Below are positions 45,943 to 61,693 of a DNA stretch of 64,000 nt, piece by piece. Source of the stretch: Hirudo medicinalis (Eukaryota; Annelida; Clitellata; Hirudinida; Hirudinidae). The number at the start of each line of letters is the position of its first letter. Within the stretch, counting starts at the first letter, position 1. The notes below the pieces were generated by a model. The model had not been told where the DNA came from. It saw nothing but the letters and a program-made list of their open reading frames with translations, and made no database searches. The stretch is from assembly GCA_011800805.1 (NCBI GenBank), contig MPNW01000358.1:35625-99624 (forward strand), given 5' to 3'. The position numbers and the translations under genes were made by a program.

Positions 45943-47892
45943 ATGTGTGACGATGAAGATGACGAGGTTCGTTACAAAAGACTTTTTGATGAAGTCGACA
46001 AGAACCAAGATGGCAGTATCGAAATTTCGGAGCTTATTGAAGCTTTAAAAAGGTTTTATGGAGTGGGACCCAGTGTTGAGAAGCATGCTCAGGTAATTTT
46101 TCTATAAATTTGGACATTCAAATATTGGGTGGTATTGGAATAGCAATATTTGTTTAGGAAATTATGGAAAAGGCTGACAAAGATAGAAACAACAAAATAT
46201 CTTTTACAGAATTTGTCCAATTTCTGGAGGAGCATGAGCAGAGACTTTGCCTCGCTTTTTCACATCTCGATCGAAACCATGATGGTGTGTAAATTTATTT
46301 TAACATTCAATTTAAAGTATTAACTTTCACTAAAAACAGTATTGCGAATTTAGGAAGGATTGATGCCGAAGAAGTTCAAGCTGCCTTCAAAGAATTGGAC
46401 CTGGTAATAAGCATCGAAGAAGCGGAAAATCTAACAAAAAAGTGCACCATGAATTTACAAGATTTTGTATAATTTTATCGATGTAATGGTAGCTTATTAA
46501 TCCAGAATTAACAAAGATGGTTTGTATTGGGAAGAATGGAGAAACTTTTTCCAACTTTATCCCAGTTCTGAACTGTCAAGCATGATCACGTTTTGGAAGA
46601 AATCTCTGGTTAGATGCGCCGAGCATAAGTTTTGTCAGATATTTTGCTTTTGGTCGTTATGAAGATAATTAAATAAGTAGCTTATAAATTATAAAATTAT
46701 AATTAATTTCGAAGTTGATGGAACGAATGACCAGGTTATAGGTAAGAGACACGTCCTTCTTGACAGCTATACTCCCAATAATAGCTAGCAATTTAGGAAA
46801 ATAAATGAGAAACCAGCCAGGACTGGAGATCAACAGGGAGTTCTCGTAGGACTGACAACAATACTAAATAGATTAAATTTATTTGCGTTAGCCTCAAGTT
46901 GTATTAATATTATTACTAATAGATTGTTAATCTCCACATATTAATAATAATAATAATAATAATAAATTAAGTCTACTGTTAATTTATTATAATTGTTAAA
47001 TATAATAATATAATCGTTAATCAATTAATAGGTATTAATTATCCGATTGTTAAGAGATTCAATTTAATTGCGTTACTCTCAAGCTGTAACTTTTAATTTC
47101 AAGATGATCGATCTAGGAGAGTCCTCCGTACCCCCTGACTTTACGAATGCTGAGAAAGTCACTGGCATATGGTGGAAACTTTTTCTTTCCGGAGGTATTG
47201 CGGGTTTTGTGTCGAGAACTGCCACAGCTCCATTAGACAGAGTTAAAATAGTTTATCAGGTAGAAATGGTTTTGTTTTTTTTTAGTATATTTAATGTACT
47301 ACTCAAATTATTGAATGTTCATGAACTTGATCGAGATTTATATGATTGAAGCTAGGACTAAGTTAGGGTTAGTCTGATATTTTAAGGATCAAAGATATAA
47401 ATTAGGTCAGGAAGCTATTACAAATAGCTATAAATAATTATAAATAAATTATTCTAACTTCAAGGTTCATGGAGGCAAGGTGGCTAATAAGGGATTGTTC
47501 ATCGTGGTGAAGAGGTTGTTGGAAGAGGGAGGAGTTAAATCCATGTGGAGGGGTAACGGAACGAATGTACTCAAGATTGCCCCCGACACAGCCATCAAAT
47601 TCCTTGCCTATGAATATGTTTTGTTCATTTTTAAACAGTTGCTCATACAAACCATTTCTAATGTCCTATTCTTATTCAATTAATTGTTTCTAATTTATGA
47701 TTTTCCATATGATGATAATTACTCCAATATTAATTACTTAAATAATTAATAATAATAATAATATTATTATTAATATTAATAAAATAATATTAATAATATT
47801 ATAATTTATTAATATTAATAAAATAATATTAATAATATTATAATTAATAATAATATTATTATTATTATTATTATATAATATTATATTATTAT

Positions 47893-47927
<35 letters not shown>

Positions 47928-49469
47928 CATCGAGGTCTAATGTTTTCTTACTAATCTAAAACTTATTTTTAGAGTATTCCATATCTAGGGATAGTCATCC
48001 TTATTATCACCATGATATAATTATTCATTAAATCGTATTTATTTTTAAAACATTTGCAACTTCAGTTGAAAAAGTATATGATTGGTGAAGAACAAAGGGA
48101 GATATCTATTAAGGAGAGGTTCCTAGCAGGCTCTATGGCTGGCTCAATTTCTCAGACGTGTGTCTATCCATTGGAGGTTTTATACTTAATATTATAAGTT
48201 ATTACTAATATTATGTGATTTTATTTTATCAATAAATCCGTTACCACGAAAGCTAGAGTAATATTTTTTTAATTTTGTAAATGTTCTGTTTTGCCTTTTA
48301 TTGATTTATTCACGAAGTTGATCGGGTTGCTAATAAGGTTGAAGTTAGGGTTAAATTATTTGTTTATATCTGCTACTCAAAAACATCGAATTGGTGAATG
48401 TATATGTATTAGTGCTGGAACGAAATATCAACAGTGACAATGTAAGTTCTGACGATGTTCTTAACAGTCACATTGTCATCTTGTTCTAGGTAATAAAAAC
48501 TCGTCTTGCTATTGCAACATCCGGTCAATACAACGGAATTGTGGATTGCTTCCAGAAAATTTACAAGCATGAAGGTATCAAAGCTTTTTACAAAGGGTAT
48601 TGGGCAAGTTTGGCGGGAATTCTACCATATGCTGGAATCGATCTGGCCACATATGAAGTTTGTTAAAACCTATTGGCATGAAACATTTGATAAATTATTG
48701 CTAACTTCTGAATATGTATTTAGAGTTCGAGTCAAGTATATAAAAAATCTAATTGTAGAATGTTAAATCAAAATTACGTGATTCTCTAGCGATCATCTGA
48801 TTGAAACACATTAAAATTCATTTCAATTATCAAATTGAATTTTTTCCATTGCAAGACACTTAGGACGCTGTACCTCAGAAAGAATCCAGATATCAAGTAC
48901 CCAGGATTGTTAATCATGCTGGGATGTGGTACCATCAGCAGTTCCTTGGGCCAACTTGTTACTTATCCATTGGCTCTCATCAGGACAAGGCTGCAAGCTG
49001 GAGGTGTTTTTAATTTAAAATAAAAACGGTTGAAATAACTTTTGAACTGCTTGTAATTTTACTTGGCTGAGCAGATGGCTTCAAAGTCGTTAAATATCAT
49101 TTGTAAAATATGATCATACGGTAATAACAATTATTTCTTAGAAACTAGGTTTATTATGAAGTTGATAATTATTCAGGTTCTTACATTTAAACCGAATATC
49201 TATACATTTAGAACTAAAAGTTTTTCTTGTATTTATTCTTCCGTATTCAATCCGCCTTCATTCAATCTAGTTAACATTTGTTTTAATTTTTATTTCCAGT
49301 CACGCGTGGTGACAAGAGCAATTTCTTTTCATTGGCAAAGCACATTATTAAACATGAGGGACCTCTGGGCCTGTACCGTGGAATTGCTCCAAACTTCATG
49401 AAAGTTCTTCCTGCTGTAGGGATTAGCTATGTGGTTTATGAAAAGTCCAAAATCATGCTCGATGTATAG
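45943..49469 (+). CDS. Mitochondrial carrier, SCaMC/ATP-Mg-Pi type (copy 2), fourth EF-hand shortened
   Basis: Calcium-regulated SLC25 carrier of the inner mitochondrial membrane; the family swaps ATP-Mg for phosphate. Exons: 45943-46092, 46158-46284, 46354-46441, 46506-46608, 47104-47259, 47465-47617, 48066-48176, 48490-48657, 48856-49003, 49300-49469. Total 1374 nt, 457 aa, in frame. EF-hand loops 1 ([12 protein letters not shown], 19-30), 2 ([12 protein letters not shown]) and 3 (DRNHDGRIDAEE) look able to bind calcium. Loop 4 has lost three residues compared with copy 3. Carrier signatures: [30 protein letters not shown], plus [15 protein letters not shown] and [17 protein letters not shown]. 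The start is the ATG of [13 protein letters not shown]; the frame is open upstream but has no earlier ATG. The exon 6 donor (TAT|GTTTTG) is weak. Confidence 0.9.
47727..47930. repeat. AT-only palindromic tract
   Basis: About 200 bp made of AAT/ATT/TATTAA units in alternating orientation in intron 6 of carrier copy 2, able to pair with itself over long stretches. Confidence 0.9.
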
Positions 49470-50272
49470 ATATTGTATAGATATGTGATTAATCATTGGA
49501 CTATTAGCGCTAGTTAATAAAGGTGTTTGTATGAAAGTTGTTACTCTCAACTAATTATTATCGAAATTGAAATGTACATAATTTTTTTACATTATCGATG
49601 ACTTATCTTTCGCCAGTAATCCACTTGAAACCTATCATATTTTTTGCCTTCCAAATTTGTCCGTTTCAAATGTTGGAAATTATTGTTCCGCGATTATTGA
49701 ATTAGCATTTGATGGGTTGCTGAACAGTTATTTACAATTAATTTGGTCTTTTTTTTTCATTCAAGCCAATATGATCTATGTCCACTTTCAAATAGTATCT
49801 TTTGATAATTTAACCCTGTGCGATATTGAATCTACTCGTGATAATAATTGTAAATTGCACTTAAATTTATGATTAATTCCTGTTTTTCAAGTTCTCTTCG
49901 GTTATGTAAATACAAATTACAGCGTGTCAAGTGTGGACATTATTATAGAGGAAAAGAAGTATGTTCTTTCATTTCACGGATGGATCATATTAGTTATTAT
50001 TATCATCACAACGTTGAATTGCATCAAAATTGTTTTTTGAAGCCCTATGATGTTTCCTCAGGAACATTCAACTCATCCCAAGAGTTGGAGCCTTGAAAGA
50101 TTAGCGCATCTTTCCCGCTCTAATGCTTAAAAATAGAAGATCAATGGTGAAGGCTCCCAAATAGTGCATTCCTGTGATTAATGCAACTTCCGTAAATTTG
50201 TTTTGGGTTGGGCCGCTCGTATCGTTTGTTGTGCACCGCCGCTCTCGCTAACTCTGTTTCCTAGCTGCCAAT
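49470..50272. other. Intergenic between carrier copies 2 and 3
   Basis: Contains a conserved promoter block at 50146-50215. Open frames at 49657-50096 show no family likeness. Confidence 0.5.
50146..50215 (+). promoter_or_regulatory. Conserved promoter block upstream of carrier copy 3
   Basis: Homologous to 45815-45882 (GGTGAAGGCTCC, ATGCAACTTCCGTAA, TTTTGGGTTGGG), ending about 58 bases before the ATG. Confidence 0.6.
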
Positions 50273-53863
<3,591 letters not shown>

Positions 53864-55078
53864 GTTGTTGCTGCCATAAGCTCTCAGTAATTCTTGATGA
53901 TTAGAAGAAGCTTTTGACATTTTTTTAAACAATAATGCTTTCCTGCTTGCACTAATTCCATGATGTTCTATTAGAATTTTAAAGTTTATTTTTGCTACTT
54001 TTGCCTGTTTTAATTAAGTTGTTGGTGATATTAGCAGCCTGCTATTTGTTTCAATGCCTCACTTACTGCCATCATGTCAAAGATTTTATTTTTGATCTCA
54101 TTAAATTGCCAATTGAACATTTATATTTATGTTACTAATACATTTGAAGACTAACATTTCATTTTCACTGATTTCTTAGTTTTAATTTGTTTTACATATT
54201 ATTTTTAAAATATGTCGGACTTATCATGCTTGACAGAACGATTTGTATTTTGCATATTTCTTCCTCACTGCAAAAAAAATTGAATTACCTTTTTACTAAT
54301 AAATATTGGAATATAATTATTGGTGTCGCAAAGCTCATCAATATATTCGTTCACAAGTATTATCATGGTTAGTTTTGTTTCGCGACTTTATCTGCCATTA
54401 CAGTGGGAGTCTGCTTGACTGTTGGAAGTGCGGCAGAATAGATTTCTCCGCTTCTTTCCATTTTCATCCGGGCTTAAGAATGGAAATAAATCGTAATCAG
54501 AATTAGCGTTTGTCGGCATGGGATTGCGCTCTGAAGCCGTAAAACGTCTTCCTAAGCGCATCCGCTTTATCGTCTTTTAGAAAAGGCAAAGGCATTTGAG
54601 AAATAAAAACAAGTGTGCAAAACTGTTAAAATCATGTCATCGAAATTCCGGCAAGTTCGTTTTCTTGCTTTTGGAGCGCCAAAATCGGGAACAAAGTGTC
54701 GGGAGGGGTTTCCCAACTCTAAGCGAATCGCACAAGCCGAAAATTATTAATATTAGCAAGTTCATTAAGCGAGCTAAGGCAAGTATTCAGTGGGCTGTCG
54801 TGTGGTTACAATGTCTTCGAGTTATGGCGATGACGTCTGCATTGTTTACGAGCTTTTCACGCGGATGACCGGGCTAGAATGCCTCGGTCTATTACAGCAT
54901 TGAAATAGTTCCCTTTGGATGCATGCGACTACGAGCGCATTTTGCCAGCGACTTGATGTCGGAAATGTGAGCCTTGGTTCAGCTGCTAAATCTTTTGTTT
55001 CGTTGTAAGCCGGCTTTCTTTTTTTATTCTCTGTTGAGACTGTGTGGACGGTTTGGTCGTCAATATTTTTGCGAAAAC
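53864..55078. other. Intergenic between carrier copy 3 and twinfilin
   Basis: 3' flank of the carrier and the 5' region of twinfilin. Open frames at 54306-54868 are not supported by any likeness. Confidence 0.5.
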
Positions 55079-58000
55079 ATGACTCACTCGTCAGGAATAG
55101 TTGGTTGGTGGTATGTTTTTGATGATAAAAATTGCTGTTATTTTTCACATGGAAGTTTTTCTCCCAGCTACCAATGAACTGAAAAATGCCATTAGTCAAG
55201 CCAGTAAAGGAACTCTGAGATTGATTAAAATGGTCATATCATCAGGTTATCCATATTTTACTACTTTCATTGATTAAATTGTCCACCTGTAGCTTATATT
55301 TATTTTTTCAGAAAGCCTTACTTTGGAAAAATCAATGAAGCCTGCAAAATCATGGCAAGCAGGTTAATTATAAACTATTTTCTTTTTTTTCCAAAATCAT
55401 TCCATTGTTTGCATAAATCCTATTAAAATTACATTGCTACTATTATTATTATTCAATAAATGTGTTAAAATTTTCCAAAGATTTTGACAGTTCTGTTTTG
55501 CCGTGCTTGAAGCCTGATCAGCCCTGTTACCTTCTCTACAGGTTGGACTCTAAACACTTTGATGGCTCGCCCGAGTGGCTTCTTACGACCTACGTTCCAG
55601 AAAACACGCCGGTTAGACACTTAACATGACATTGATGGTGTTTCATTTGCTGGGTAGTTATCATTTCTCAAATTCTTTTAAATTATCCTCAACTTAATTA
55701 TCATCATAATTGTTGTTAATCACAACAAAAAAGCTAAGAACTTAAAAAGTGCATGTAGCTGATTTTAACCCTTTGCAGTCTACTAAATTCTTCTATTTAA
55801 GAAATATTAATGGCTTTTTTATTTCAATGTTATTGTTTTGTTGTAATATATTTACATAATATAATTTATAATATCTGCAATTTTGGTTTCTTCTGGAGAG
55901 AAAAATTTAGCTTTCTAAAAAGGATATTTGATTTCCATTCCACGTTGTTTACATTCTCAATTTGATTTTTCGTCATCTGCACTTCATAATAACTTCTTAA
56001 ACCAAACGAGAGCCACAAGTGTTGAACAACTTGTTGATCATTAAACATTAACATTTTTAAGTTTGTTTTCTACAACATAATTTTAAGATGAGGTGGTTAT
56101 ATTCCCAGACAATTACAGGACAGACAATTTACATTATCACATCCTTTGCAATCTTTATTTTTATTTCTCCATTTCAACTCCCAAGGGCCACTGATGATGT
56201 CTTTGAAAAAGGAAAAATAACACAAAATATTTGTAGATTCAGATAAAAAATTGCTAGTTTGGAGAATAATTTTCATCAACCATGCATCGATGTTGAAGGT
56301 TTCGTTAGTCATTGTTATCATGATTGTATCTGCTCTCTCGATCTCTCAATCTCTCGAGTGATCGTTCAACTTTGAGCAGAATGGTTGCAAAGCTTTTGAA
56401 AATGTCTTTGAACGTCAGAACAATAAAAAATCGAAAGATTAGTTTTATTTTTGAAGCATTTAAGAACGTTATTTTTCATCACCAATTTCAATGGGAGTGA
56501 GCCTCTTTACTAAAGGGGAACTTTCAAATCAATCTTGAGAAAATTCTGACAGGTCAACGAAGTAATCTTTCATGGGTATCTTCACTATATTTACTATCTT
56601 AGAGCACATTCTGTCTACACGGTGGATGAATAATTTGGACTTTAAATGTTGATTTGAAGTAATTATGACAACTTTGATGCAAGTCTATAATGATATTGTT
56701 TTCATTAGTATTATTTATTAAAGTTACCAATTTGTTGTCGTCGTTACTGTTATATTGTTGTTATTGTTATTATTAGTTAAAATATATTTAAATTTAGTTA
56801 ATTGTTATTGTTTGTAAACTATTAAAAATCTTATTTTTTTATAAATAATAATATAATATTATGAATAACAAGCAAATAAAAATTGTTATTTATATTATTT
56901 TATTTACATCACAAATTTATTCGCATACTTGAACTTGACCGAGACAGCTTTTGTGCATCTTTATTGCATTCATTTGGCATCCTTTTGGAGCCTCATCACT
57001 GCTCATTGGAGCATCCACCTCCTTCCATTGACCCAGTTATCAACCCCATAAATATTTTCCAGTTCACTTCGAGTTGCTTTCTGTAATTCCCCTGAAGGCT
57101 AGACTGAGCAAATGCTTTGATATTTTTAAAAGGCAGATTGATGGTGCTTTCGAAAATCACTTGGCCCTGTTGGACCAACTTCAGACTTCAGCTCTTAGAG
57201 AATTGGTCCTTTATAACACAATTGTCTTTGTTGTTAATTTGTTTATTATTTATTATTTTCATTTTTAGCATTTTCTTGAGAGAAATAGACTTCATCCATG
57301 TGACGTAGGAGCTTCTAGATTTTGAAAGTTAATCATTTCCTTATCTTTTGGTACCACCCCTTTCACTGGTGAATCAATTCACTGCTTATTCTGTTAATTA
57401 TGCCTTTTGAAATTGTTTTCAACATAACAACAAGCTCTTATTTAGCCACTTTGAAGTAAAAGTGTTTTTTAATAACTCTTTTAATTTGAAGGATAACTTA
57501 ACTTTCTTTGCGACACTTACATAAAATTAGAAGCAGCCATTTTTTGAAAAATAATATCCAAGATAATTTGCTCTAAATTGTTAGGAGGATTTCCTGCTTT
57601 GACACAAAATCACTCATCTCTCAATAAGAATAAGTTCATGCCATCATAAAATCATAATCATCAAGAGCGTATCAGCATCATCATCGTCATCATCATATGT
57701 CATGATTTTAATCAATAGAATCTTTATCTCTATCTTGATAACAGCCCCGAATTTTGGGCCGAGCTGTCTCATTGGAAGCAAATAAATTTTATAAATGCAT
57801 TCCATAAAGTATTTCCATTTATCGCCAACCTGATAACCGGTTGATTGACTCGTAACTAATGGATTGGTCTGATTTTGGTCGAGTGTTGGTGATGATGGTT
57901 TTGATTGTTTCAGACTCGGCAGAAAATGATCTATGCTTCTACGAAGATGACCATGAAGAAAGCGATTTCTAGTCTTCACGTCAAACACGAAATCTCGGCC

Positions 58001-59003
58001 ACTCTAACTGTGAGTTTTGATTTATAATTACCTTTTATGCCATTATTAGTAATATTATTAAATAATACTATAAATTTATATTATTATTATTATTATTAAG
58101 ATTATCAGTTATTTTTCTCTGGCAAGTAGGTTAGCATTTAATTTTGTTAGCCTTGTCATAGTTTTAAGGCTATTTCAAGACAGTAAGAAGATTCTTGGTT
58201 GCATTAGTATTTTTGGTTTACACAATGTTAATATGTAATATTTGTTATATATTTACAATCTCTTGACACTCCTTGTCAGGTCAGTCAGAGCAAATTGCCT
58301 ACAATTGCAAATAATTTCAAATGATCATCGATTCTCCCGCATCCCAAGAGCTTGTCGTTATTCGGGGTCACTTGAGCGGCAATTATGATAATCGAGATGA
58401 TTGCCATTTCTGTTATTAGTTTCTATTCACTTTCCTCTGTTTGGATTGAGTTGAAATCCTGGTCCTGAATCCTGAAGTTGTGCGTTACTGAAATATGGCA
58501 AAATCTACGAGAATCTTCTTTGCGATTGACTCTCTAATTGCTACCATAGAAACCATTTAAAGAGACATAAGGCACTAAGCTGTCAAGTGTAGACACCTGC
58601 ATTATGCTATTTGAGAATTGTTGAATTTTTGTTGAGGAAGCCAGTTAATAACTTGTCCTATGACTAAAAATAGAAAGTCAAGACAGGCCTTGATCGATGT
58701 CTTGCTTGCTTTTTTTTAAGATCTCCTCGCGGCTCGTAAATAAGATGGAAGTTTAGAGTCTAAAAAAATGATTTTAATTTGCAAATGTAAACTTATACTT
58801 TTATTATTTGGATTTTTTACTTTATATTTTATTTGTTATTTCGTTGTTGAATGGAAATCTGTGCCAAATGTCGACTAGACTTTCGGGAACGATCTTGGAG
58901 TCTTTTTTCATTTTCGCGTGATTTATAGGAAAAAATAAAATAATCTATAATAATAATAACAACTATAGTTAGGTTACTTTAAGTAATAAGGAGGAGGAGG
59001 ATG

Positions 59004-59035
<32 letters not shown>

Positions 59036-61128
59036 GATGATGATGGTGGTGGTGATGATGATGATGATGATGATGATGGTGATGACGATGATGATGATGA
59101 TGATGACGACGATGATGATGGCAGTTCATGCACTAAATGAAGTTTTCTTGAAGGAATGTTTGTCTAAATCACCGTTTTCTTACTCACTTGCTAATTATTA
59201 TTATCATTACATTCACTCACCTGTTCTGCTCAACCATTTTGTTCATTTACATCATTGTGCCCATGTGCAACCAAGCATGAGTTAAGAGCATTTAAAACTG
59301 CTTCCTTTGCGAAAACTTCAAGAGCTGGCTTTTCTTTCAGTGCCAGAGTCATCAATCATCATTACTTTAATTTGGCCGTGGAGTGGATAACTGAATGTGA
59401 AATTATTGAATAATTAAATTCGTAATTAAATAGGCACTGTGATCATTTGTTCAGCTTATTTATATCATATTTATATCATGAATCATGTTCCAGCGTCGTG
59501 TAAGCAACACAATATTATTTTTTTCACGACACCAATTACGAGAACAATTAGCTTAATCGTCAGTGCTGTTATTAATTATTCACTTCTCCTATCTTATCCT
59601 TCCACAGCAAGAATGCAGTTTTGAAGGTTTTGAGCAGTACCTGAGGTCATTGAGTGCACCTAAACCCCTGACCCAAGCTGAGAAGGAATTGCAGATGATC
59701 AAACAAAACGAGGTGAGTCCTCACATCTCTATTTGTTATTTTATCACCTGTTTGCCAGATCCATATTTGATTAGCCACTGCATTCCCGTTTTCAGTTTGT
59801 TCAGGGGTTATTTTGATAGCTGGTGATGATTTATGTCACCCTAAGGCTTTTTTTTTACATGTTTGCTTTGAGACTCGTTGGTCTCGTAAGCCCTTGTTGT
59901 TAGCATTGTGGAGGGTTGTTGCATTACATGCCGCAACACATGTTAACTGTCTACGCCAATGTTTGTTTTATTTTGAAATAAATTTTCGAGAAATTTGAAC
60001 GGGTTTCACAAAAGTCATCTATTTGGATTCTTAAGTATGAGTTTAAAACTGATGAAGCAATTTTGCCTGCAGGAGGAGATGAGAAGCCAAGGAAGGAAAG
60101 AGATGCTCAAATCCTTGTCTTTTCCCATCACTCCGGAACTTTACGAGGCCCTGGAAACATTCAGGGCAGGCAAAAAGAACTACATCCAGATGGTGGGTTT
60201 AAAGAGTTATCTTTGAAGATGAATCAAATTTAATCTAAAAACTTATGTGCTCTGGTTGTTTGTTTAGATACCTCAGATAGGTATTTATTATTGGGAATTT
60301 ATTTTCCCTTGTTTTCCCCTATTTTATTGACATAATTAATGGAATGCCTCTAATAGGAAAGGGCCAATATTAATGTGATCGTGCCTCATTGCATCCATCT
60401 CTGGTTTGCAAGTTCAATTTTTTTCATGATATTTAGTTTGATTTTTTTTTTTAATTTAGGCTATTGACATGACAAAGGAAGTGATCATATTGACTGCTGC
60501 AGACACCGTCGATGTCGACCAACTGAAGGATGCCATTCCTACGGACAAGCCGAGATACAATCTGTATTCTGTCGTCATGCCTGATCGGACGTGCCATAGC
60601 GGTGAGCACATCTGCTTCTCCAGCCAGGATAGGATAGCTGACACTTTACAACCACTAATATTTTATGAGACCAAAATGACTTGGAGCAAAGTGTCTAACT
60701 GTATTGCCTACTTGAATGTAATGCCTCTGCTCTCATTTCAGTGTTTATACATTCAATCCCTGTCGGGAAGTCGACCATCAAAGAGAAGATGCTGTACTCT
60801 TCGTGCAAAGCCCCATTCCTGCGCCATGTTGAATCTCAGATTGGCATCTCCATCGGTCGAAAGGTGTGTGCACTTAAAAACTGTCAAAAGCCTTAAAATA
60901 AGAGTGGGAGGGTAATGACAGAGCAGAACCAAGCACTAAATGTATGGCCTCTCAAACTAGGCTGGATACATTGTTTAAATTGACCTATACCTCTTGTTGT
61001 AGTTGGAAACAGATTCCCCTGAGGAAATGACAAGAGAGTACCTGATGGAAGCATTTGCACCCCCATCGGCTCTGCAGCATGGCAGGAATTTTATGGATCA
61101 GAGGCATGGCCTCCCCTCCCAACGCTGA
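55079..61128 (+). CDS. TWF: Twinfilin (actin-monomer-binding protein with two ADF-H domains)
   Basis: Binds ADP-actin monomers and caps or depolymerises filament ends in the cytoplasm. Exons: 55079-55103, 55168-55245, 55312-55362, 55481-55611, 57914-58009, 59608-59712, 60073-60192, 60460-60601, 60742-60863, 61003-61128. Total 996 nt, 331 aa (human about 350), phases consistent. It begins MTHSSGIVATNELKNAI, in register with MSHQTGI of vertebrate twinfilin. First ADF-H domain includes FDSSVLPCLKPDQPCYLLYRLDS and TRQKMIYASTK; linker LTQAEKELQMIKQNE; second ADF-H includes LSFPITPELYEALE, KNYIQM and IKEKMLYSSCKAPFL. The C-terminal tail ends HGLPSQR and lacks the conserved KPKGP..RG.RRL stretch used for capping-protein and phosphoinositide binding. 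Exon 1 codes only 8 residues. Introns 4 and 5 are 2.3 and 1.6 kb. Confidence 0.92.
55612..57913. other. Twinfilin intron 4
   Basis: 2.3 kb, mostly AT-rich. At about 56930-57230 the plus strand carries a denser, protein-like stretch in two frames (including RLSKCFDIFKRQIDGAFENH) that could be a decayed retrocopy. Nothing else recognised. Confidence 0.4.
58991..59118. repeat. (GAT)n microsatellite
   Basis: GATGAT repeats with GGT and GAC interruptions in twinfilin intron 5. The poly-Met frame is an artefact. Confidence 0.95.
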
Positions 61129-61237
61129 TATTTTTTTGTACATTTTATAATTTATTTGTGCATGGTTATTTTTGGAAGCTTTTTAATGTAGCAATCAATG
61201 ATATGCTGTTGAAATTGAACTTTTCAGCTTTTTGACC

Positions 61238-61243
61238 AATAAA
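61238..61243 (+). terminator. Poly(A) signal of twinfilin
   Basis: AATAAA, 110 bases after the twinfilin TGA. Confidence 0.6.
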
Positions 61244-61465
61244 AGGAACCTCATCTTGTCATTTGAACTTTTCTTGTCATGCAGAAAAGAAATCTAAAAC
61301 ATGTTAAGCACTTGCATTTTTGCTTTATTTGAATAAGCTATCTCACAGTGCTCGGTTTATCGTAACGTTAGTTCCAAAGACGTTATAGGGCCGGGTCAAC
61401 TAAGTTTACTACACACTTTTAATCATCAAACAGATCGTAATACGAACGGGGAAGTATTCTGAGTA

Positions 61466-61693
61466 ATGCAAAAGAAAATTCCTTACATGAGAAAGGTTGG
61501 TGACTGGCCGACCGATGTCGGGCACGAGTACGAACTGTACCTCAGAGCTTTCCAGAGATTCTACTGCATTGTCAACAGTAGACCAGGATAACTAAGGATC
61601 CATCTGAGAGCTTTCCTCGAGCTTCTAAGCCGTAAAGCTTTAGCAGGTGAAACCAAGAAGCTGCGTCAGCGGAGATATTCAAAACGAAAATAG
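61466..61693 (+). other. Short frame interrupted by one TAA, unrecognised
   Basis: ATG 61466 opens a 41-codon frame (MQKKIPYMRKVGDWPTDVGH...), stopped by TAA at 61589-61591. The same frame then runs on for another 33 codons (LRIHLRAFLELLSRKALAGE...) to TAG at 61691. Both halves have protein-like composition rather than the AT-rich background, suggesting a decayed exon or retrocopy. No family recognised. Confidence 0.3.

Noticed and set aside
59001..59285. Plus-strand poly-Met frame
   Set aside because: It is a GAT microsatellite inside a twinfilin intron.
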